NCBI GenBank assembly: GCA_045576175.1
Contig: JAZNFW010000105.1
Coordinates: 1 to 10,976 of the forward strand
Direction of reading: 5' to 3'
Length of the DNA: 10,976 nucleotides
Source: RGIG8748 sp045576175
GTDB lineage: Bacteria; Bacillota; Clostridia; UMGS1810
The position numbers were made by a program, and so were the translations under genes. Below, piece after piece: positions 6,410 to 10,976 of the stretch (its first letter is position 1; each line of letters begins with the position of its first letter). The notes under the pieces are model-generated. The model worked only from the letters and a program-made list of their open reading frames with translations. It was not told the origin of the DNA and made no database searches.

Positions 6410-7558
6410 TTGTCGATGATTACAAGACACAATGTTGAAGCAGTAATGGAACCCGATGTAATAAGAGAAATTATGGAGGGCGTTGTTAAGGAGTCCAAGG
6501 CACTTTCTATGTTCCGCAGACTTCCTAACATGAGCACAAACAAAACAAAGATGAGAGTATTAGATGCTCTTCCCATGGCTTACTGGGTAGATGCCGAAAC
6601 AAACAACGGCCGTAAGCAGCTTACAAAAATGGCGTGGGACAATAAGTTTATCACTGCGGAGGAAATTGCAGTTATTATTCCCATCAAAGAGGATTTGCTT
6701 GACGATGTTGACTTTGACCTTTGGGCAGATGTTAAGCCCAGGGTTGTTGAAGCCTTCGGAAGAAAGATAGATGACGCGGTGTTTACAGGCATTGATAAGC
6801 CCAAGAACTTCCGTATGGATCTTCTTTCTTCTGTAAGAAACGCAGGCGCGACAGTTACACAGGGAGCAGATGAAACACTTTATTCTGCTATAAACAACGC
6901 TATGGTTAAGGTAGAGGAAAGTGGCTACAACGTAACAGGCATTATAGGTGGCGTAGACCTCAAGGGTAAATTCCGTATGATGCTTGATACTACAGGTCAG
7001 CCCATAACAGGTACCGAAATAGGTTCGCTTCCCAAGGCATATATAGACAATGGCTCCTGGGACAAATCAAAGTCTCAGCTCATCGTTGGTGATATGAGCC
7101 AGGCAGTATATGCAATAAGACAGGATATAACCTATAAGGTACTTACTGAAGCCGTTATACAAGACCCCGCAACAGGTAACATTATGTACAACCTTGCACA
7201 GGAAGATATGGTTGCACTTCGTGTTGTAATGAGACTTGGCTGGGAAATACCCAATCCCATTAATGCATTAAGTCCCGATGAAGCTACACGCTTCCCCTTC
7301 GCAAGTATCGACCCCTCTGCAGCACCCACAACTTACGCAGTAACATTTACTGTAACAAACGGTGATGTAGCTGTTGCAGATGCCAAGGTAACTCTTGCAG
7401 GCGTTACCAAGAAAACAGATGCTTCCGGTAAGGCCGTGTTTAATTGTGTACCCGGAAAATACACCTACACAGTTAAGAAGGAAGGAGCAAGTGCGCAGAA
7501 AGGTTCTGTTGCAGTTGAATCCGAGGCTGTCAGCGTAGCTGTGGCCAATTTTGCATAA
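6410..7558 (+). CDS. Major capsid protein with C-terminal Ig/CnaB-like domain
   Basis: A 382-residue protein. Residues 1 to about 300 have the character of an HK97-fold major capsid protein: an N-terminal helix with EPDVIREIMEGVVKESKALSMFRRLPNM, then KFITAEEIAVIIPIKEDLLDD, VVEAFGRKIDDAVFTG and a final VALRVVMRLGWEIPNP. Residues about 307-382 form a separate beta-rich domain, YAVTFTVTNGDVAVADAKVTL, then TDASGKAVFNCVPGKYTYTVKKEG. This has the 'TDxxGxAxF..xPGxYxYxV' pattern of prealbumin/CnaB or carboxypeptidase-regulatory-like repeats. Ig-like domains added to phage structural proteins are well known and are thought to help weak binding to cell-surface or mucosal sugars. TTG 6410 is preferred as start from ribosome binding site spacing; ATG 6416 is the alternative. 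It follows the scaffold gene in the same operon. Confidence 0.93.
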   Translation: MSMITRHNVEAVMEPDVIREIMEGVVKESKALSMFRRLPNMSTNKTKMRVLDALPMAYWVDAETNNGRKQLTKMAWDNKFITAEEIAVIIPIKEDLLDDVDFDLWADVKPRVVEAFGRKIDDAVFTGIDKPKNFRMDLLSSVRNAGATVTQGADETLYSAINNAMVKVEESGYNVTGIIGGVDLKGKFRMMLDTTGQPITGTEIGSLPKAYIDNGSWDKSKSQLIVGDMSQAVYAIRQDITYKVLTEAVIQDPATGNIMYNLAQEDMVALRVVMRLGWEIPNPINALSPDEATRFPFASIDPSAAPTTYAVTFTVTNGDVAVADAKVTLAGVTKKTDASGKAVFNCVPGKYTYTVKKEGASAQKGSVAVESEAVSVAVANFA

Positions 7559-7571
7559 AGGTGTGATGTAA

Positions 7572-7928
7572 ATGTACCTCACTTACGAAGAATATAAGGA
7601 TATGGGCGGATCTCTTGACGAGAGCCAGTTCAACCGCTATGCGATTGAAGCTTCGTACAAAATACGCGAGGCAACCTTTGGCAGAATTAAAAAGCCAAGT
7701 GATGCGGTCAAGGATTGCATGATGAGGCTCATAGATTTGTGCAAAGAGTCAGATCCTACTGTGGAAAGGGTTTCCTCGGTCAGTCATGACGGACTAAATC
7801 AAAGCTTTCAGAAAAGTTCGCAGGACGAGATAAAACGCAACGCAAGAGAGATAATCCGCACATATCTTATAAATGAGGTTGCAGATGACGGCACACCGCT
7901 TATGTATTGTGGGGTGAGTTTTAAATGA
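7572..7928 (+). CDS. Head-tail connector protein
   Basis: A 118-residue, mainly helical protein that begins MYLTYEEYKDMGG. This is the typical opening of the small connector proteins (SPP1 gp15 / HK97 gp6 class) that bind below the portal. Helices with YAIEASYKIREATFGRI and AVKDCMMRLIDLCKE follow, and the C-terminus is IKRNAREIIRTYLINE...LMYCGV. Position just after the capsid gene agrees. AAAGGTG at 7557-7563 is 8 bases before the ATG. The end of the gene overlaps the next start by ATGA (7925-7928), indicating translational coupling. Confidence 0.83.
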   Translation: MYLTYEEYKDMGGSLDESQFNRYAIEASYKIREATFGRIKKPSDAVKDCMMRLIDLCKESDPTVERVSSVSHDGLNQSFQKSSQDEIKRNAREIIRTYLINEVADDGTPLMYCGVSFK

Positions 7929-8338
7929 ATGTTTCTACCTTCAATTCCACTATAACCTTGTACAATCGATATGTAGACCGCTCGGGCGAAAAGGCATTTA
8001 CAACATGGCACAGGACCGTGCTTGAGAATTGTTTCTTCCAGACGGAAGCAAACACTCAATTAAGCGGCACTACCATATCCATGGCGGATAGCTACATATG
8101 CCGTATACCCGAAGATAATCGGTTTACGGAGGATTATGTGGGGGCAAAGGGTAGTTTCACATTAAAGCCGGAGGATGTTATAGTTCTCGGCGAGGTAGAT
8201 GATGTGATATCCGATTTCAAGGGAGAGCGAGTTGGTGATTTACTGCAAAAGTATGCCGGCAGAAGCTTTACTGTGAAATCGGTATCCATCAATACCAAAT
8301 TGCCCTATGCAAAGCACTACAGAGCAAGGGGTGTGTGA
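7925..8338 (+). CDS. Head closure / minor capsid protein (Minor_capsid_1-like by position)
   Basis: A 137-residue beta-rich protein (STFNSTITLYNRYVD, TVLENCFFQTE, FTLKPEDVIVLGEVDD, FTVKSVSIN) whose ATG overlaps the connector stop. Small beta-barrel head-completion proteins occupy this slot in A118/SPP1-type modules and seal the connector after packaging. The motif 'DYVGAKGSFTLKPEDVIVLGEVDDVISD' with a later 'FTVKSVSINTKLPYAKHYRARG' resembles that group. The next two genes match the usual followers in the series, which supports the assignment. The stop lies two bases before the next ATG. Confidence 0.72.
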   Translation: MNVSTFNSTITLYNRYVDRSGEKAFTTWHRTVLENCFFQTEANTQLSGTTISMADSYICRIPEDNRFTEDYVGAKGSFTLKPEDVIVLGEVDDVISDFKGERVGDLLQKYAGRSFTVKSVSINTKLPYAKHYRARGV

Positions 8339-8340
8339 GT

Positions 8341-8760
8341 ATGAATTTGTCTGTTAAAGTTGATATCAATATATCCAAGCATTCGTCCAAGGTCCGTAGT
8401 GATGGACTGTGGACCTTTGCAGCTTCGGAACTACACCGTCTGCTTGTACAGTACATTCCTATGGTTACAGGTACAACATCAGAAAGCGTGATAATTCGTC
8501 CGGGCGAGCTTGAGTTCGTGGCGCCAAATGCACACTTTCTCAACAAAGGTGAACTTATGGTAGACCCCGTTACAGGAAGTTCCTATGCTCGTAAAGGAGT
8601 TAAAAAAATATATGCAGGCAAACCACTCGATCTTACTCACAATAAGCACCCTAAATCCTCAAAGGAATGGCTTGACGCTGCTATGCCGACAGAAAAGCCA
8701 AAACTCGAAGCCGCTCTGCAGGATTACATTGACAGCGGAAGGATGAGATTTGATGGATAA
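8341..8760 (+). CDS. Minor capsid protein (Minor_capsid_2-like)
   Basis: A 139-residue protein from ATG 8341. AAGGGGTG at 8326-8333 is 7 bases upstream. GTG 8335 would add two residues but leaves almost no spacing. It contains AHFLNKGELMVDPVTGSSYARKGVKK, then a His/Pro/Lys stretch (LTHNKHPKSSKEWLDAAMP) and a C-terminal helix. This pattern of a G.L/MVDP.TGS core followed by HP...W is what I know from the A118-type 'minor capsid 2' proteins, which act at the head-tail joint in the place of HK97 gp10. The gene overlaps the next one by 8 bases. Confidence 0.8.
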   Translation: MNLSVKVDINISKHSSKVRSDGLWTFAASELHRLLVQYIPMVTGTTSESVIIRPGELEFVAPNAHFLNKGELMVDPVTGSSYARKGVKKIYAGKPLDLTHNKHPKSSKEWLDAAMPTEKPKLEAALQDYIDSGRMRFDG

Positions 8761-9199
8761 CAAATTCGAAGCGGTAATGGAGTTTATTTCCCAAAGCGGC
8801 TATGCCGGACAGGATACATATCTAAACTATGTTACCAATGAAACCAATGACGACAATACTGCGGTGCTCACCTCTGGAGCCGGTAAGGTAATAACATCCT
8901 ATGTAGATGGTGCTTGTCTTATAAATCTGCCATTTGAAATAAGACAAATAAAGCCTCACAGCAAGGATAGTAATGTTTATTCCAATTCGGATGCGATGGC
9001 GGAAGTTCAAGGCTTTATGGATTGGATTAACGCGCAGGGAAAGGCGAGGAATTTCCCCGATTTTGGAGAAGGATGTACCATTCAGAGTATGGCTACTCCC
9101 AAAACAGCCAAAACACCCAATTTGATTGGGTTAACAGAGGCAGAGGATGCCGCAATTTATGTTTTTCCTATTGAAATAATATTTTTAGAAAGGAAGTAG
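8753..9199 (+). CDS. Minor capsid / tail terminator-like protein (Minor_capsid_3-like)
   Basis: A 148-residue protein from ATG 8753; TTG 8750 is the alternative, and GGAAGGATGAG at 8737-8747 serves as ribosome binding site. The core has VDGACLINLPFEIRQIKPHSKDS, then SDAMAEVQGFMDWINAQGKARNFPDFGEG, and ends AEDAAIYVFPIEIIFLERK. This alternation of beta strands around a WxxxxG helix is typical of tail terminator-like proteins, the ring that stops tube growth and joins tail to head. Location between the minor capsid 2-like gene and the major tail protein fits. It stops with TAG, 3 bases before the tail protein ATG and in the same frame. The ribosome binding site for the next gene lies in its last codons. 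Confidence 0.77.
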   Translation: MDNKFEAVMEFISQSGYAGQDTYLNYVTNETNDDNTAVLTSGAGKVITSYVDGACLINLPFEIRQIKPHSKDSNVYSNSDAMAEVQGFMDWINAQGKARNFPDFGEGCTIQSMATPKTAKTPNLIGLTEAEDAAIYVFPIEIIFLERK

Positions 9200-9202
9200 A
9201 AT

Positions 9203-9715
9203 ATGGACCAGTTAATGTTAAGATACGAAGGCAAAAACTTCTATGAAATTCCGGATGGCGAAATTACAAGGATGGAGGGTTTTAAAACTCTGTCCGAAAA
9301 CGCAACTCCCGAGGAATACAGCAGAAAGTATGTGGATCGCAAGAGCCAGACCAACGATGTAGTAGGTTATACTACAGTGCTTGACTTTGAACTCGACAGA
9401 TTTGTAGGTAACGCAGTACACGATGATATCGTTTCTCTCCACGAGAAAAAGGTAGTCGGTGTTGCAGCAAGAAGAAACATCTACTATGTTGACTTTACAC
9501 AGCCGGTTGGTGAAGGCTATAAGGCGTTTATGGTTCCTTGCTCTGTTGTAATGTCCAGTAAGGGCAATACTGCAGAAGCTATGACTTACTCCGGAAGCTT
9601 TAAGGAGGCAGGCGAAACTGTTTTTGGTATAGCAACGATAGCTACTCCCGAAAACGGCACCTGCGATAATGTTCAGACTATCACTTTCGTCGAGAGTGCA
9701 GAGCAGGACATATAG
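9203..9715 (+). CDS. Major tail (tube) protein
   Basis: A 170-residue beta-rich protein that would polymerise into the tail tube. The N-terminus is MDQLMLRYEGKNFYEI, and a central strand-rich part holds VVGYTTVLDFELDRF. The YAxxx-like region AMTYSGSFKEAGETVFGIATI near the C-terminus is typical of Firmicutes siphophage tail proteins. AAAGGAAG just upstream overlaps the end of the previous gene. The gene ends with TAG directly after GACATA. Beyond it, 78 codons remain open in another frame, described in the next entry. So the protein may normally be longer, or may be made in two lengths as in phages with frameshifted tail proteins. In A118-type order this gene should be followed by tail assembly chaperone genes. 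Confidence 0.86.
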   Translation: MDQLMLRYEGKNFYEIPDGEITRMEGFKTLSENATPEEYSRKYVDRKSQTNDVVGYTTVLDFELDRFVGNAVHDDIVSLHEKKVVGVAARRNIYYVDFTQPVGEGYKAFMVPCSVVMSSKGNTAEAMTYSGSFKEAGETVFGIATIATPENGTCDNVQTITFVESAEQDI

Positions 9716-9951
9716 AGCCGTTCTCACTTAGAGACACACCAACAGAGGGGACGGCTACAGATGGCGATAGCCTTGGCACATATAGCGAAGAGGCTATCGC
9801 TCTTGCGGCACAAGAAGAGCTCACTTATGATGTGCTAAGCATATATGCAAAGACAGTTCTTCTTGAACTTGCCGAAATAAAAGGTGTGATGGGCCTTTCA
9901 ATGTCCAACCTAAAAGAAGAGATTATAAATGCATTAATAGAGGCGGCGTAA
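9715..9951 (+). other. Open coding-like frame with no standard start: displaced C-terminal extension of tail protein or a chaperone-like gene
   Basis: The frame is -1 relative to the tail protein and open from 9670 to the TAA at 9949-9951. From 9715 it reads as protein-like: EPFSLRDTPTEGTATDGDSLG, then a helical part with SEEAIALAAQEELTYDVLSIYAK and NLKEEIINALIEAA (78 residues). Codon choice resembles the neighbours. No ATG, GTG or TTG exists in frame before about codon 40, and ATA 9712 is the only near start. No canonical X XXY YYZ slippery heptamer lies in the overlap. Removing one TA from the ATATA at 9710-9714 would fuse it in frame to the tail protein (about 248 residues). In A118-like phages tail assembly chaperone genes sit here. 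It may be a frameshift-damaged extension, a recoded one, or a separate gene with an unusual start. Confidence 0.5.
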
Positions 9952-9963
9952 GTCGCCTCTATT
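9936..9963 (+). terminator. Strong hairpin, possible weak terminator or attenuator between tail protein and Gp15 genes
   Basis: A perfect 10-bp stem AATAGAGGCG (9936-9945) / CGCCTCTATT (9954-9963) with an 8-base loop. It covers the last codons and the TAA of the displaced frame. Only a broken T stretch (TATTTCTAT) follows, so termination would be partial. It may lower expression of downstream tail genes relative to the abundant tail protein, or stabilise the upstream mRNA. Confidence 0.5.
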
Positions 9964-9982
9964 TCTATAATGAGGTAAAACT

Positions 9983-10561
9983 ATGAACATTCTTATAGAT
10001 ACACTCCCCGAAACTGTAGATGTATGCGGTCAAAAATGTGCCATACGCACCGATTTTCGCACATGGATTAAATTTACCCTGTTGGCTTTTGAAAACACAA
10101 CTATGGCACAAAAAGGGCTTGAGATAATAAGGCTTGTTTTTGTGGATTTGCCGCCCAACTTGATTGAGGCACTAAAGGCGGTAATGAAGTTCTATAATCC
10201 GAAGTTCGGCGAAAAGTCAACCGCTAGTTCTGGGAAGCAGGAGAAAATGTATGATTTCGCTTATGACGCCGAGGCAATTTATGCTGCGTTTATGCAGCAG
10301 TACAACATCAATCTCAAAGAAGCGCAGATGCATTGGTATGAATTTAAGGCACTTCTAGATAACCTTACCGAAGAAACCCGGTTTATAAAAACTGTAAGCT
10401 ACAGGGCTGTTGATTTGAGCGAAATAAAAAGCGATGAAATGCGAAAATATTATGCCCAGATGAAGTCTGCAAGTGCACTCCCGGACATGCGGCCGGCAGA
10501 ACAAAAAGATGCAGATTTCAGCAGAGCATTTTGTAATGCATTTATGAGAAAGCAGAGGTGA
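9983..10561 (+). CDS. Gp15-family phage protein (tail assembly)
   Basis: A 192-residue helical protein matching the Bacteriophage Gp15 family of A118-type phages by its hallmark LKEAQMHWYEFKALLDNLTEETRFIKTVSYRAVDLSEI, by an N-terminal IDTLPETVDVCGQKCAIRTDFRTWIKF, and by a long linker between. In such phages it lies just before the tape measure gene and is thought to act with the preceding small protein as a tail assembly chaperone; this role is inferred from position. GAGG at 9972-9975 is 7 bases before the ATG. The stop TGA overlaps the ribosome binding site of the next gene. Confidence 0.88.
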   Translation: MNILIDTLPETVDVCGQKCAIRTDFRTWIKFTLLAFENTTMAQKGLEIIRLVFVDLPPNLIEALKAVMKFYNPKFGEKSTASSGKQEKMYDFAYDAEAIYAAFMQQYNINLKEAQMHWYEFKALLDNLTEETRFIKTVSYRAVDLSEIKSDEMRKYYAQMKSASALPDMRPAEQKDADFSRAFCNAFMRKQR

Positions 10562-10566
10562 TTTAA

Positions 10567-10976
10567 ATGGCGGACGGTGTACTTATAAAAATAGATGGTG
10601 ATGATTCCAAATATGACAGCACTCTAAAAGGGCTTGAAAAGAAAGCAAAAAATGCAGCAGCAAAAGCACAAAAAGCTATAGAAGATGCAAACGAAGCGGT
10701 AAAGAAAGCTGCCGAGACTACAGACGAAAAGCTTAAGAAATCTGCGGACAAGGCGGTAAAAGAAGCTCAGAGAGTTGCCAAGGAAGCAGAAGCAGAGGCA
10801 AAGAAGGCTGCCGAAGCGGTGGCAAGGCATCAATCCAAAACCATGCAAACTTCTGCCGATATTGTAAGTGGAATCAATAATGGAGTAAAAACTCTGGCAG
10901 TGGCAGGAGCGGCTGCGGGAACGGCAGTACTCGGCATAGGTACCAACTACAACATGCAGATGGAGCAGTACAATGC
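10567..10976 (+). CDS. Tail tape measure protein, N-terminal part (3' end outside window)
   Basis: An open frame from ATG 10567 to the end of the window, 136 residues with no stop. AGAGGTGAT just upstream, overlapping the Gp15 stop, gives good spacing. It begins MADGVLIKIDGDDSKYDSTLKGLEKKAK, a common opening for tape measure proteins. About 70 residues of Ala/Lys/Glu-rich heptad-like sequence (coiled coil) follow, then TLAVAGAAAGTAVLGIGTNYNMQMEQYN, a hydrophobic segment followed by the region typical of the TP901-type core. The full protein sets tail length and is usually the longest in the module. Only the N-terminus is visible. Confidence 0.88.
   Translation, partial: MADGVLIKIDGDDSKYDSTLKGLEKKAKNAAAKAQKAIEDANEAVKKAAETTDEKLKKSADKAVKEAQRVAKEAEAEAKKAAEAVARHQSKTMQTSADIVSGINNGVKTLAVAGAAAGTAVLGIGTNYNMQMEQYN

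Noticed and set aside
9197..9715. TAG recoding: the tail terminator-like gene, the tail protein and their TAG stops are in one frame
   Set aside because: The tail protein has its own ribosome binding site and ATG right after the first TAG, all other genes end in TAA or TGA, no gene contains an internal TAG, and the sequence in frame after the second TAG is not protein-like.
9218..9727. A 169-codon open frame on the - strand opposite the major tail protein
   Set aside because: Antisense shadow of the tail protein gene; composition is Cys/Ser/Leu-rich and not protein-like, and every neighbour is on the + strand.
9761..9838. A 25-codon ORF starting at ATG 9761 behind an AGAGGGG
   Set aside because: Spacing is long, codon use is poor, and it overlaps the much more protein-like -1 frame.
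1..10976. CRISPR arrays, insertion sequences, tRNA genes, attachment sites
   Set aside because: No regularly spaced repeats, transposase, cloverleaf or integrase-linked repeat was found by reading both strands.

Overview
The window is a block of a tailed-phage (siphophage) structural module, with every gene on the + strand. The start of the first gene and the end of the last gene lie outside the window. Gene order and protein families match the head-to-tail module of Listeria A118-like and related Firmicutes phages: terminase small and large subunits, A118-type portal, Phage_min_cap2-type minor capsid protein, scaffold, major capsid protein, connector, three consecutive small minor-capsid/joining proteins, major tail protein, Gp15-family protein and tape measure protein. 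Strong purine-rich ribosome binding sites, moderate-to-low GC and intrinsic terminators point to a phage or prophage of a Firmicutes host, probably a clostridial one. No integrase, repressor or lysis gene is in view, so temperate versus virulent cannot be decided. No separate capsid protease is present; a scaffold gene precedes the capsid gene, as in SPP1/A118-type heads.

Layout: 2-238 terminase small subunit (3' part); 225-1547 TerL; 1554-2978 portal; 2990-4870 minor capsid protein with an AT-rich C-terminal metallopeptidase-like domain; 4871-5104 small unknown gene directly abutting it. Positions 5105-5877 interrupt the late operon. They hold a terminator, a promoter with an extended -10, a ~160-nt structured RNA that begins at the predicted start site and ends in a second terminator, a two-helix membrane protein gene, and a third terminator. 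Structural genes then resume: scaffold, capsid with an Ig/CnaB-like C-terminal domain, connector, joining/tail-terminator set and major tail protein. After the tail protein stop, 78 codons stay open in another frame with no normal start. They are followed by a 10-bp hairpin, the Gp15 gene and the tape measure gene.

The terminase subunits would cut DNA and drive it through the portal into a head built by scaffold and capsid. The small proteins at 7572-9199 would close the head and cap the tail. The tail protein would polymerise around the tape measure with help from Gp15-type proteins.

Four regions deserve most attention: the promoter/structured RNA/terminator/membrane-protein cassette at 5105-5830; the predicted toxin-like metallopeptidase tail on the minor capsid protein and its abutting small gene; the displaced frame behind the major tail protein; and the decorative domain on the capsid protein.
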